This document shows positions 21,696-31,812 of a stretch of DNA of 64,000 nt, piece after piece. Position numbers and translations under genes: made by a program. Where the stretch lies: contig CP091737.1 of assembly GCA_022010055.1 (NCBI GenBank), positions 1,736,001-1,800,000 on the forward strand. Reading direction: 5' to 3'. Numbering within the stretch: the first letter of the stretch is position 1; every line of letters begins with the position of its first letter. The stretch is from Treponema sp. GTDB taxonomy: Bacteria > Spirochaetota > Spirochaetia > Treponematales > Treponemataceae. The notes beneath the pieces were generated by a model. It worked only from the letters and a program-made list of their open reading frames with translations, was not told where the DNA came from and did no database searches.

Positions 21696-23327
21696 ATGGC
21701 AGACATCAAAAAAAAATCCCTACTTAAATCCGGGCTGGCGCTTTCGCTTATGACATTCGCCTCGCGAATAATGGGCCTTGTCCGGGAAATGACCAAAGCG
21801 GCCTTTCTTGGAACAAGCGCCTATGCGGACGCATTCGGAATCGCATTCATGATACCAAACCTGTTCAGGCGGCTTTTTGCAGAAAACAGCATTTCCGTGG
21901 CCTTCATTCCAACATTCCGCGGCTATCTGGAAGAAGAAAATTCCAGCGAAAAGCACGCAGAAACGCAGATGTTCATCTCTTCAACGCTCACCCTTGTCTC
22001 ATTCCTTACGGCAATCGTAACGGTTCTGGGAATCATACTTTCACGTTTTATAGTGCCGCTTTTCTTTAAATCAAATGCGGACGCGTCGATTCTTGCAGAA
22101 GCATCGCTTCTTACAAAAATAATGTTTCCGTACCTGTTCGTCGTTTCCATCGCGGCGTTCTTTCAGGGAATTCTGAACGGCTGCAATATTTTTGCGCCAA
22201 GCGGATTCACTCCTGTACTTTTCAACGCGGTTGTAGTAGCCATAACGTACATTCTTACGCCTCAGCTCCCGAATCCTGACGGACTTCCGCAGGAAGCGCT
22301 TGCGGCCCGCGCGATGAGTTTCGGTGTGATAACAGGAGGCTGCGTCCAGGCGCTTTTTCAGTGGCCTTTCATAAAACGAACAGGCTGGAAGACAACTCTT
22401 ACCGGACTCCGAAACGCATTTTCAAATCCGGGAACAAAAAAAGTGGTCTCGCTGATTGTTCCTACAATAATCGGAATGGCAGCCTACCAGCTGAACGATG
22501 TAGTCTCAACAGCGCTTGCAGGAAACACAGGAACAGGAACGGTTTCATCCCTGCAATATTCGCTCAGGCTTCAGGAACTGATTCTTGGAATTTTCGCCGT
22601 TTCAATCGGAACTGTAATTCTTCCAGACCTCAGCGGACTCGCAAAAAGGCAAAAATGGGAAGAGTTCAACGCCATGCTTGTCCAGGCAATAAAAATCATC
22701 GCGCTGATCTGCATTCCGGTAACATTCTACTCGCTCGTATGCGGAAAAGACCTTATCTCGCTTGTGTACAAGACAAAAAGTTTTGATGATGAATCCGTAA
22801 AAATGACTCTGAACGTATTCAGGTTCCACATCGCAGGCCTTTTCTTTATCGCCGCAAACCGGATTTTAAGCCCGGCGTTTTATGCGCAGGGAAACACAAA
22901 GCTTCCGACTCTGGCGGGAATCATCTGTTTCGGCGTAAACATAGCGCTTGCAATCGCGCTGGCTTTCCCGATGAAAGGAAACGGAATCGCCCTTGCCCTT
23001 ACGCTGGCAAGCTCAGTAAACACGCTGTTTCTTTTTATTTTTATGAAAAAACTGAACAGCATAGATGCCGCAGGAATAGCAAAAAAAATGATTGCATTCA
23101 TAATCAGAATGATTGCATTCAGCATAACGGCAGCCTGCCCTACATATTTTGCGCGTCCATGGCTTTTAAACGCCTTTGCCGGACACAACAGGTTTATCTC
23201 ATACGGAATTCCGGTTGCGGCCACGGCGATAATTTTTGGTTTGATTGGAACGCTGCTTCTTATTATATTTAAAGATGAAACAGCAGTCGCAATGTTTTCT
23301 AAAATAAAAGGACGAGTAAAAGGTTGA
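21696..23327 (+). CDS. murJ: Lipid II flippase MurJ (MviN)
   Basis: This is the inner-membrane MOP-superfamily flippase that moves lipid II to the periplasm for peptidoglycan synthesis. The 543 residues contain about 14 hydrophobic segments. The N-terminal signature SRIMGLVREMTKAAFLGTSA is followed by ADAFGIAFMIPNLFRRLFAE and NSISVAFIPTF, all typical of MurJ. The frame is open further upstream, but that extension translates repeat DNA, and family alignment starts at MADIKKKS. TTGAAC (21659) and TACACT (21684) form a possible promoter whose -10 box ends 6 bases before this ATG. Confidence 0.92.
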   Translation: MADIKKKSLLKSGLALSLMTFASRIMGLVREMTKAAFLGTSAYADAFGIAFMIPNLFRRLFAENSISVAFIPTFRGYLEEENSSEKHAETQMFISSTLTLVSFLTAIVTVLGIILSRFIVPLFFKSNADASILAEASLLTKIMFPYLFVVSIAAFFQGILNGCNIFAPSGFTPVLFNAVVVAITYILTPQLPNPDGLPQEALAARAMSFGVITGGCVQALFQWPFIKRTGWKTTLTGLRNAFSNPGTKKVVSLIVPTIIGMAAYQLNDVVSTALAGNTGTGTVSSLQYSLRLQELILGIFAVSIGTVILPDLSGLAKRQKWEEFNAMLVQAIKIIALICIPVTFYSLVCGKDLISLVYKTKSFDDESVKMTLNVFRFHIAGLFFIAANRILSPAFYAQGNTKLPTLAGIICFGVNIALAIALAFPMKGNGIALALTLASSVNTLFLFIFMKKLNSIDAAGIAKKMIAFIIRMIAFSITAACPTYFARPWLLNAFAGHNRFISYGIPVAATAIIFGLIGTLLLIIFKDETAVAMFSKIKGRVKG

Positions 23328-23330
23328 ATA

Positions 23331-23498
23331 TCGAGTTTTTTTGTAAAAAGAATAAAAGCGCAGGCAGAGTTGCAATTTGTGAAGATTTTTGGCGATTGAA
23401 TTAATTAAAGTGCAGAGCACCCGAATTCGAGCCAAATCCATCTGAGCAAATTGAAAATATGCCGAAAGCGTTCTTTCGTAATTTGTAAAAAAACTCGA
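23331..23498. repeat. TCGAG-bounded inverted-repeat element, copy 1
   Basis: A 168-bp unit begins TCGAGTTTTTTTGTAAA and ends with the near-complement TTTGTAAAAAAACTCGA. The interior shares long stretches with the second copy at 24775, such as TGAAGATTTTTGGCGATTGA and CCAAATCCATCTGAGCAAAT. It is non-coding. It starts right behind the murJ stop, and its folded ends could act as a terminator for murJ. Confidence 0.75.
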
Positions 23499-23572
23499 AA
23501 TTAAGCCTAAGAAAATAAATTTTAATAAATCAGCCATAATACATTCGGCAGAAACAAAGAAGGATTTTTACT

Positions 23573-24718
23573 ATGAAAGAATACTCCGCACAGGAAATGA
23601 ACGAAATTTATTCAGGAAGACGGGCTAAAATCGTTGAATATTTAAAGGAAAACAATATCGGGGCGGCAGTCTTTATCGACAGTGAGGCGCACCGCGACCC
23701 TTCCATACGTTATTTTACAGGGCATACAAGCGATGCGGTTCTTGTGATTCTTCAGAACGGCAGCTCGACCCTTGTTCCGTGGGATGAAATTCTTGCAAAA
23801 AAAATCGCGTTCTGCGACAAAATAATTCCATACGGAAAATTTAAAAATTCAGACATTGAAGCCGTAAAGACAATTTTAGACGGCGCGAAAAAAATAGAGA
23901 ATTTCAAAGTCGAGATTCCGCCGTACATACCGTATCCAAACTTCCTTGAATTTATTGAAGCAAATCCAGATTGGGATGTTGTGTGCAAAAACGAAGGAGT
24001 CCACAAATTCGCAGTCCAGCTAAGGACAATCAAAGATGAATACGAAGTTGAATGTACAAAAGAAGCCGCCAGAATCGGTGATTTAATAATCAACAAAATA
24101 GAAGAAAAAATACATTCTGAGGAAATCAAGACTGAAATGGACGTTTCCCTTCTTATAGAAAAGGAGCTGAGGCTGAACGGATGTGAACGGACCGGTTTTG
24201 ACACTCTGGCCGCAGGTCCGGCAAGAAGCTGGGCAATCCACGCATTTCCTGGCTACACAAACGGCGAATGGCCTGGAAACGGACTTTCAATCCTTGATTT
24301 TGGCGTAGTCTACAACGGATATACTTCTGACACAACCCTGGCTGTTGTAAAAGGCGAAATTTCCCCTGAGCAGGAAAAACTGGTGGAACTTGTTCAGCAT
24401 GCCGCGGACGAATGTCTTAGACTCTACAAAAAAGATATTCCGGTAAAAGATGCCTGCGAGCTTGCTGAAAAAATATTCGCAAAAGAAAAACGAAAAATGC
24501 CCCACACGCTGGGACACGGAATCGGGCTTGAAATCCATGAATTTCCGCGAGTAAGCACAAAAATGACGGCAGACGTAACGTTTCAGCCGGGAATGATTAT
24601 CACCCTTGAACCGGGACTTTACGATGAAAAACTTGGCGGAGTCCGCCTTGAAAACGATGTGCTCATAACAGAAACAGGAAACGAAGTTATCACACATTCA
24701 CGAATCATCCGGCTGTAA
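23573..24718 (+). CDS. M24 family Xaa-Pro aminopeptidase-like metallopeptidase
   Basis: This 381-residue cytoplasmic peptidase has a creatinase-like N-terminal domain (~1-140) and a pita-bread catalytic domain. Five metal ligands can be placed: Asp in LDFGVVYNG, Asp in TSDTTLAVV, His in HTLGHGIGLEIHE, Glu in TLEPGLYDE and Glu in VRLENDVLIT. This matches proline-specific aminopeptidases that remove the first residue before proline. An AAGGA ribosome binding site precedes the ATG. The gene stands alone between two copies of the same inverted-repeat element. A short TT-rich hairpin terminator follows it. Confidence 0.88.
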   Translation: MKEYSAQEMNEIYSGRRAKIVEYLKENNIGAAVFIDSEAHRDPSIRYFTGHTSDAVLVILQNGSSTLVPWDEILAKKIAFCDKIIPYGKFKNSDIEAVKTILDGAKKIENFKVEIPPYIPYPNFLEFIEANPDWDVVCKNEGVHKFAVQLRTIKDEYEVECTKEAARIGDLIINKIEEKIHSEEIKTEMDVSLLIEKELRLNGCERTGFDTLAAGPARSWAIHAFPGYTNGEWPGNGLSILDFGVVYNGYTSDTTLAVVKGEISPEQEKLVELVQHAADECLRLYKKDIPVKDACELAEKIFAKEKRKMPHTLGHGIGLEIHEFPRVSTKMTADVTFQPGMIITLEPGLYDEKLGGVRLENDVLITETGNEVITHSRIIRL

Positions 24719-24750
24719 ACCGTCATATTATTGAATGCCGTTTTTTTTTA

Positions 24751-24788
24751 CCTTCGGGATATTTAACCCGAAGGTCGAGTTTTTTGCA
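24751..24788 (+). terminator. Intrinsic terminator after the M24 peptidase gene
   Basis: CCTTCGGG and CCCGAAGG form an 8-bp perfect stem with an 8-base AT loop, followed within five bases by a run of T residues that belongs to the adjoining repeat element. It lies 32 bases after the stop codon. Confidence 0.7.
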
Positions 24789-24956
24789 AATAAAATAAAA
24801 GCGCAGGCAGATTTACAATTTGTGAAGATTTTTGGCGATTGAATTAATTAAAGTGCGAAGCACCCGAATTAATACAAGCGTAGCGCGAGCCAAATCCATC
24901 TGAGCAAATTGGAAATCTGCCGAGAGCGTTCTTTCAGAATTTGCAAAAAAACTCGA
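24775..24956. repeat. TCGAG-bounded inverted-repeat element, copy 2
   Basis: This 182-bp copy has the same ends (TCGAGTTTTTT and AAAAAACTCGA) and interior as the copy at 23331. It is longer mainly because of an extra ~14 bases (AATACAAGCGTAGCG) after a GTGCGAAGCAC hairpin. It fills the gap between the M24 peptidase terminator and the convergent TPR gene and has no coding capacity. Confidence 0.75.
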
Positions 24957-24968
24957 AATTCGGGCTAT

Positions 24969-27568
24969 TTAGGAAAGCTTATCCACAACTTCCTCTGCAA
25001 CAACGATAAGCGCTTTAGAAAGGTTCTTATCCCCAAGATAAAAGGTAAGATTTTCCATATCCTTAAGGACGTTTATAATATCCCTGCGGTTATTTCCGTT
25101 TATTGCAATCTGCATATCGTTTTCCTGAATATTGTTCTGCCTGCGGACTTCAGAAGCCGTTCTTAAAAGCCCTGGCCTGCCGGAAAGCCGGGCAATTATG
25201 TAATCAAGCAAAGACGTACCCTGCCGGCAAGGAATTTTGCGCGCTGCTCAAACGGAAGCTGCTCACCAAACTGACGCAGGCGCTTAAAAAGCTCAATTTC
25301 TTTCTGGAATTTTGCCTCTTCTTCGCTGCTGTCTATAAAAGATGAAAGTTTAGGCAAAACATCGCTTACCTGGCTCATCAGGGTCTCATAGGCTGTTTCC
25401 GCCTCCTTTCTTTCTGCGGCGGCATCCGGGGCAAAAGAATCTTTTTCATCCGGCAAATCTTCAGAATGTTCCGAATCTCCGTAAGGCGGAATTTCTTCTG
25501 GAATTTCCGTCTCCTGCTCAGAACCGGCTGTTTTTTCTATTGGCTCAGTTTGTTCAGCTGGCTCTGTTTGTTCTGTTGGTTCAGCTGGTTCTGCTTGTCC
25601 AACAGCTTCAGCTGGTTCTGCCCGCTCTGACTCTGAAGGTTCTGCCCTCTCGGCCGGGGCGTTCTTTTCAGCGGCAGGCGTTGTTTCTGAAGATTTCGCA
25701 GGCTCTGCCTTTATTTCAATTTTTGAAGCACCATTTTCTTCCTGCGTTTTAAATTCCTCCGGCTTCAAGTTGTCCGCGTGTTTTTCCGCGGAATCTTCCG
25801 GTTCGTTCAACGCGGCGTTCTCTTCCGGCTCTGGCAGGATTTCTTCATCTTCCTTAAATTCATCCGTATTCTTATCAATCTCGTCCAAAGAAATTTCATC
25901 ATCGCTTTCCGAATCTTTTTCACCGTCTTCAAAAAGCGCGGACTTTTCGTCCAAGGCAAGAACGTCGGTTTTATCTTCAACTTTCAAATCTTCTGTTGAA
26001 TCTTCCGGACCGGCAGAACCGTTTGAATTTTCAGGTTCATCCGGAGCCGGCTCATGCGTTTCCAGAGATTTTTCTTCTGAAGCGGCATTTTCATCATCGC
26101 CAAAACCAAATTCATCAAGAGAAATTTCCTGCGAACCGGAAAGCGCGCTGTCATCAGGCTTTTTTTCATCATGGCTAGTTTTTTCAGAATCAATTTTGTT
26201 TCCAAGTTCTTTCGCAAGTTTCTCGGCAAGAAAATTGTTCGGGTCAAAAGCGACTGCCGTTGAAAAATCGTCCAGCGCCTCCTCTGAATTGCCAAGTTTT
26301 TCATCAATCTGGCCAAGCAGAAGCCACGCCGGAATATTTTTCATATTTTCATCAATGAACGCCTTTACATTTTCTTTTGCGGCCTCCAGATTTCCCTTCT
26401 GAAAAAATCTTGAGGCAAACGAATACAGATAAATTCCATAATCCGGGTCAATTTTTTTAATCTTTGACGCAAAATTTTGGGCGGAATCATTTCTTCCAAT
26501 CAAAATGCTGTACTGTCCGGCAAGGTCCAACGCCTCGCAGTCATTCTTGTTCGCAGAACCAAGCTGACGGATTACTTCAGCCGCCTCACGGTATTTTTCA
26601 GCCGTAAGAAGAATTGAAGCCGCTGATTTTTTAATTTTTTCGTCCTCCGGCTCAACGCTTTCCGCCTTTTTTATGGTTAAGACAGCCTCTTCTTTTTTGC
26701 CGAGCTTTTCAAAGGCTTCCGCAAGGTTTTTCAGGTTTTCCGCGTTTCCCGAAACAAGCCGGTTTGCAATCTCAAAGGAACTTGCGGCTTTTTTAAAATT
26801 GCTCTGGCGCATAAGAATCTGCCCCATCTGGGCATAAAGCCCAAAATCCTGCGGATGCAGGCCAATAGCATTCTGCACAAGCTCGCCGGCAAGCCTGGTC
26901 TTGCGGTGATTTAGCAAGAGTTTTGCGTATTCAATCACGGCTTCCTGCCAGCCCGGCTTTGCACGCAGCGCGGCATCATAAGCCTGAATCGCGGAAGTGT
27001 CGTCATGCATAGCCTCAAGGCTTTTTGCAAGGTTAAACTGAATTATAGGATGGTTAGGGTCTATCTGAAGTCCGCGTTTATAAGTTGCAACCGCCTTTTC
27101 GTGGTTGTTCTGAGCCGCATAAATTGTTCCAAGATGATTGTACGCCAGCACGTCAGTCGGGTTTACGGCAATAACATTTTCAAACGCATCGATTGCCTCT
27201 GAATAATTTTTCATCAGTTTATATGTAAAGCCAAGATTGTAATTCACCTGGGCCGGATTAATTTTAGTTTCCAGAGCCTTTTGAAGAATTTCAATTGACT
27301 CCTGATACCTTCCCATGCGGCGGTATATTCCGCCCATGCTGTTCATCGCCTCAAAATTATTCGGATAAAAAGTAAGAATCTGCTGAAAATACGGAAGCGC
27401 TTTTTCGTCATCGTTGTTTTTCATGTAAAGATTTCCGAGCGCAGACAAATATTCAATATTCTTCACATCTTCCTGCAGAAGGGATTTGTACAGCCTTATA
27501 GCAAGGTTAAAATCCCTTGAAATAACAGCATTCTTTGCCCTTCTTAACACAATTTCTTTATCTTCCAT
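24969..27568 (-). CDS. TPR protein with acidic linker and conserved C-terminal domain (frame break near 25220)
   Basis: About 866 residues. Residues 1-470 are tandem tetratricopeptide repeats with clear consensus (YNLGFTYKLMKNYSEAIDAF, AYNHLGTIYAAQNNHEKAVA). Residues ~470-720 are an acidic Glu/Ser/Pro/Ala-rich, probably disordered linker with imperfect repeats of EQTEPAEP type. A short helical segment follows, then a C-terminal ~90-residue domain. That domain is reached only after adding one G to the run near 25220, giving FLAGRGTSLLDYIIARLSGR. No signal peptide is visible, so it is probably a cytoplasmic scaffold. It has a GAGGA ribosome binding site. Its partner is unknown. Confidence 0.75.
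25545..25640. repeat. Imperfect short tandem repeats in the TPR-protein linker
   Basis: On the plus strand, units of about 15-18 bases related to TTCAGCTGGTTCTG recur several times. On the coding strand they give Ala-Glu-Pro and Thr-Glu-Gln-Pro rich peptide repeats. The units stay in frame, as expected for an expandable disordered linker. Confidence 0.6.
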
Positions 27569-27596
27569 AGCTTCCTCGCATTATTCCCCTTGTAAA

Positions 27597-29161
27597 CTAT
27601 CTTTTTCGTTCAGGGCGGGCATAAACTTCTTTTGAAAGCGCGCCGCAAATCCGCTCGTCCAGCTTTGAATAGGCTGCCACCGCGAAGTAATATATTACAC
27701 CATTTTTTAAGCCTGTTAAAGTCGCGCTGGTAACATTGCCTACGTTGACAGGCGAGGCTCCCTGCACGGCGGAGCGGCCAAGGTATTCCCCCGGACGGTT
27801 TCCATAATAAATATAATATCCTCCGGCAGAATCATCAACCGAATAACTCCAGCTTAACGTAACCTGACCATCGCCTTTTTCAACAGAAATTTTATACGGC
27901 GGAAAAGGTTCAGGCAATGTCGTATATTCAACTTTTATTTCCGTTACAGAAGGAGTCTTTTGACCGCCGCCGTCCGGAAAAAGCTCCGCCGCAACCTGAA
28001 AATACAGCCCGCTTAAATTTTCAATCTCCTGCCCGGAAACCACAGGAATCCATTCCGGATAATCTTCCGTCCAGTTGAAATGATTGTCTCCTGCGCGGAC
28101 ATAAAGGCAAACTTCAGTCTGCGAAGGCTCATAAACCTCCGCAAAAACCTTGTTTATAACTGTTCCTTCTTTTGTCAGTACAGGAATTGACTCAAAGCGA
28201 CCGCCGGAGATTTTGTAATGCTCAGGCAGTCCAACCCTGATGTTTTCAGAATTGTCTTCCCTATTAAAATCCGTATAGCTTCGCAAAATTCTAAAATCAT
28301 CAAGCAGACCGATATAAGAAGGAACAATCCGCAATTCTGCGGCGACACCCATAACGGCATTGCAGACAGTTCCGCCTTCGTGTCCTGTATCAGTAAGATA
28401 TTTTATGTCTTCCAGCTGGCCGTCAATCCTGTACTCAAGAATTCCAGTCTGCTCCTCAAAAGAAATAAGATGATGGCTCCACTGGTTCGGAATAATCGTC
28501 CTGGAGGAAGAAAGGGAAACGTCTCCGTTGTTTTCAGTATAGCCTTCAAAAAAATATTTGAAAAAAAGCGTAATAACTTTATTTTTTTATAGAAAGAAGT
28601 TGAAATCAACTGGTAAAAAACCTGGCCGCCTATGTTTTTTGAAGAACGCCAGTTCAGCAGGACTTCTCCATTTTCTACAGTTGAAGGGCAAATCCAGAAA
28701 TCAATGACAAATGAACCGGCAGGACCTTCCGAGCCAAAAAGGCTTGTTTCATCACCCTGAATGTCGATTCCGCCGCGGCCGCGGCTTAAGACAGAAGTTT
28801 TCCCCAAGGCCGTCTTTTTTGAAAAGTAGACTCCGCTGCTCTTGATTTTGTACTTTCCGGCTTTGTCATAAATCTTTGAGTTTTCAAAATCAAGAAGGCA
28901 ATCAGTAAAATCATCCGGCTGACTGGAATTTGTCTCAAGCTCAAGACATTCAAAGCCGAAGCGGCCCTTTCCGGTTGTAATTCCGTTGCGCACATTCACC
29001 TCGCTCCAGCCGGTTTTTCCGCCGAATTCATAAATTTCAGCGCCGGCAGAAAAAGAGCAGAAAACGAATGCGCAAACTGCAAAAACAAATGGAATTACAC
29101 TTTTTTTTGATATATAATTATTTTTGCGATATGTACAGAGAAATTCTTCATGAAACTGCAT
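27597..29161 (-). CDS. Secreted LamG-like / fibronectin type III protein (frame break near 28585, start uncertain)
   Basis: A hydrophobic export signal (SVIPFVFAVCAFVFCSFSAG) precedes a concanavalin-like segment (GPAGSFVIDFWICPSTVENG, QWSHHLISF, LLDDFRI) of LamG type. A C-terminal fibronectin type III domain follows (VTLSWSYSVDDSAGGYYIYY, then GLKNGVIYYFAVAAYSKLDE). Together they suggest a surface or periplasmic carbohydrate- or protein-binding protein. Adding one A near 28585 joins two segments of one open frame. No good start lies close to the signal peptide; the nearest ATG is inside the divergent uvrC gene. Either an unusual start codon is used or another base error sits in the A8 run near 29105. 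Confidence 0.6.
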
Positions 29162-31077
29162 TAAAAGCACCATCCTCCAGCGGCGTCTATATGTGGAAAA
29201 ATCCACAGGACACCGTGATTTATGTTGGAAAAGCCAAAAACCTTAAAAACAGGCTGACTTCTTATTTTTCCGGCAAAAAGGATATCAAGACAAGGCTGCT
29301 TATTTCAAATGCAAAAAGCATCGAATACATCACGACTGCAAACGAATACGAAGCCTTTCTTCTTGAAAACAATCTTATAAAAAAATACTCGCCGAAATAC
29401 AACATCAACTTAAAGGACGGGAAATCCTATCCGGTTTTAAGAATTACCCGCGAAGATTTTCCACGGCTTTTTAAGACGCGCAATATACTTCACGACGGCT
29501 CGACATATTTCGGCCCATATCCGGACGCAAGCGCCCTTGATACTTTTATAGACACACTTTATCAAATCTATCCGCTAAGACACTGCAAGAAATTTACAAT
29601 GCGGGAAACGCCTTGCCTTTACTATCACATGGGGCAATGCAAAGCGCCTTGCTGCGAAAAAATTTCAAAAGAATCCTACAATGAATTTTTCGGAGAAATT
29701 TGCGATCTTCTTAAGGAAAACGGAAGTAAAACAACCGAAAAACTTACGGCAAAAATGAAGGAAGCCGCGGAACAGCTGAATTTTGAAAAAGCAGCACGGC
29801 TGAGGGACGGCCTACGCGCACTTATGGTAATGCAGAACCAGAATATTGTTGAAAGCTTTGACTCAGAAGACCGCGACTATCTGGCCTGGTACAGGGAAGG
29901 TGAACTTGTAAGCTTTACAGTCCTTAAAATCCGGAACGGAAAACTTCTTGGCCGCGACAATTACCGCGTTCAGAGCATGAACGAAAACGAAGAGCTTCTT
30001 GCCGAGTTCATGAGCGCCTACTACAACTCCCGGGAAGAAATTCCGCCGAAAATATTCGTTCCAACCGAGGACGGACTTAATATAATTTCTGAATGGATAA
30101 AAAATCAGTTTAACTCAGACCCTCAGATAATCCTTGCAAACGATGACATAGAAAACGCTCCGCGCCACAAAGCCGCGATGAACATGGCGGCGGAAAACGC
30201 AAAAGAAGACATAATCCGCAGGTTGCGCGAACGCGGCGACATTCCGGCGCTCGAAGAGCTGAAAGAAATTCTCGGGCTTGCAAAACTTCCAGTAAGAATT
30301 GAAGGATTTGACATTGCCCACATCGGCGGAAAATTCCCGGTGGCCTCGCTAATCAGTTTTTACAACGGAAATCCGGACAAAAAAAACTACAGATATTTCA
30401 GGCTTAAGACAACAGACGGATACATAGATGATTTTCAGTCGATGAGGGAAGCAACCAGCCGGCGTTACACGCGTCTTTTGAACGAACAGTCGGATTTACC
30501 GGACTTAATTCTTATTGACGGCGGAATCGGCCAGGTAAACGCAGTTGACCAGGTATTAAAATCGCTGAACCTGGACATTCCGGTCGCCGGACTTGCAAAG
30601 CGCGACGAAGAAATCTGGCGGCCCTATGCGGAAAAACCGTTGTGTCTTCCAAAAAGAAGCGACGCATTGCGTCTTCTGCAAAGAGTCCGCGATGAAACAC
30701 ACCGCTTTGCAACCAGCAGAAACCAGAGGCTCAGAACAAAAGAAAACACAGTAAGCGTTTTCCTTGAAATTCCGGGAATAGGCGAAAAACGGGCGCGAAC
30801 GCTTACAAAAACTTTTACAACGCTGGAAAATATGTGCGCCGCGGACGAAAGCACAGTCGCTCAGACACTGCACGTGCGCGCGGATGAAGCCACAGAAATC
30901 ATCCTTGCCGCAAAACGCCTCCTGGAAAAACGCGACGCACGCAAAGAAGAGCAGATGCGCTCCCTGAAATCAGCCGGAACAACCTGGCAAAAAGCCGCCG
31001 ACGCCCAGTACATCGACGACCTTGCAAACGCCGCCCTTTTAGCCGCAGAGGAAGAACCGGAGTTCGGGAAGGGATGA
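29131..31077 (+). CDS. uvrC: Excinuclease ABC subunit C
   Basis: UvrC makes both incisions in nucleotide excision repair with UvrA and UvrB. Domains in order: GIY-YIG nuclease (GVYMWKNPQDTVIYVGKAKN, residues ~19-95), a UVR helical hairpin that binds UvrB (~207-242), the RNase-H-like second nuclease (FDIAHIGGKFPVASL, DLILIDGGIGQVNA) and C-terminal helix-hairpin-helix motifs (IPGIGEKRARTL). The 648-residue length is normal. The frame is open 21 codons upstream, but the conserved start is MYREILHE. A TATAAT at 29113-29118 leaves only 12 bases to the ATG. Confidence 0.95.
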   Translation: MYREILHETALKAPSSSGVYMWKNPQDTVIYVGKAKNLKNRLTSYFSGKKDIKTRLLISNAKSIEYITTANEYEAFLLENNLIKKYSPKYNINLKDGKSYPVLRITREDFPRLFKTRNILHDGSTYFGPYPDASALDTFIDTLYQIYPLRHCKKFTMRETPCLYYHMGQCKAPCCEKISKESYNEFFGEICDLLKENGSKTTEKLTAKMKEAAEQLNFEKAARLRDGLRALMVMQNQNIVESFDSEDRDYLAWYREGELVSFTVLKIRNGKLLGRDNYRVQSMNENEELLAEFMSAYYNSREEIPPKIFVPTEDGLNIISEWIKNQFNSDPQIILANDDIENAPRHKAAMNMAAENAKEDIIRRLRERGDIPALEELKEILGLAKLPVRIEGFDIAHIGGKFPVASLISFYNGNPDKKNYRYFRLKTTDGYIDDFQSMREATSRRYTRLLNEQSDLPDLILIDGGIGQVNAVDQVLKSLNLDIPVAGLAKRDEEIWRPYAEKPLCLPKRSDALRLLQRVRDETHRFATSRNQRLRTKENTVSVFLEIPGIGEKRARTLTKTFTTLENMCAADESTVAQTLHVRADEATEIILAAKRLLEKRDARKEEQMRSLKSAGTTWQKAADAQYIDDLANAALLAAEEEPEFGKG

Positions 31078-31096
31078 GAAACACATTGAAAATATT

Positions 31097-31504
31097 TTAC
31101 TTCAAATCTTCTAATTTATGCAGGAAATCCGCAACTGAAACAATCTTTATATCTGCATAACTTTCAAGCGAAAGCAAATCATTATCACCACTTACGATAT
31201 ATAAGCATTTAGCCTCGTATGCACATTCAATAAATTTATTGTCATCTTTATCACGGCAGACTGAAATTATTTTCTTAGGGTCAATATTCCTGCAAGATGA
31301 GACAAAAATATCCAGAGGAAACTTCTTTGGACGGTTAGGATACTTTTCTGCAATTCTAGCAACGACTTCTTTATATTCATCAACAATTTCTTTTGAAACA
31401 AAAACTTCCAGCTCATTCTTTATCGCATGCCGAAGAAGTCTATTCGGTTCGCCGCCAAAAAAAATTCCTGAAATGACAACATTTGTGTCAATTACAATTT
31501 TCAT
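31097..31504 (-). CDS. PIN-domain toxin of a toxin-antitoxin pair
   Basis: This is a 135-residue PIN-family ribonuclease of the COG1569 type. Acidic active-site residues appear at VIDTNVVISG (first Asp), in the central Glu-rich region (VDEYKEVV) and in CRDKDDNKFIECA and VSGDNDLL. Such toxins cleave RNA using Mg2+. The start overlaps the stop of the upstream antitoxin gene by four bases (ATGA), the usual coupling. It converges on uvrC with 19 bases between the two stops. It is the distal end of the minus-strand defence-type island. Confidence 0.8.
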   Translation of the reverse strand: MKIVIDTNVVISGIFFGGEPNRLLRHAIKNELEVFVSKEIVDEYKEVVARIAEKYPNRPKKFPLDIFVSSCRNIDPKKIISVCRDKDDNKFIECAYEAKCLYIVSGDNDLLSLESYADIKIVSVADFLHKLEDLK

Positions 31505-31743
31505 TTTGAATTTTTCTCCGCACGGACAGTTTTTATCGCAGCCTTAATATCGGCGTCTGTTACATTATTTTCTTTAGCCCAAGACTGAGTTTCTTCACAA
31601 AGCAGATTAAATTCTTTCACTTTTGACTGATTATTGTATTTTTCCTTGTAACGAAAAATAATGTAATCAATGAATTCTGAAATTTCATCAAGACAAGATT
31701 CCGGCACAGTCTTTACCTTTTCCAAAACTGTTTCATAACTCAT
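31501..31743 (-). CDS. Antitoxin of the PIN toxin pair
   Basis: This 80-residue protein has an N-terminal helix-rich segment resembling DUF2281 antitoxins (SYETVLEKVKTVPESCLDEI) and a charged C-terminal tail (TDADIKAAIKTVRAEKNS) likely to wrap the toxin. An upstream in-frame start would add 17 residues. The ATG used here has GGAGGAAG eight bases before it, which decides the start. A TATAAT-like box is visible about 20 bases further up, so the pair probably has its own promoter and autoregulation. Confidence 0.7.
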   Translation of the reverse strand: MSYETVLEKVKTVPESCLDEISEFIDYIIFRYKEKYNNQSKVKEFNLLCEETQSWAKENNVTDADIKAAIKTVRAEKNSK

Positions 31744-31812
31744 AGTACTTCCTCCGTCTTTGTTTTTTATAATATAACACACTTCTGATAGCAATGATAC
31801 AGTTTAGATTTT

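Noticed and set aside
25545..25640. Possible CRISPR-like repeats
   Set aside because: Repeats are short, unevenly spaced, without unique spacers, and encode an acidic linker in a TPR protein.
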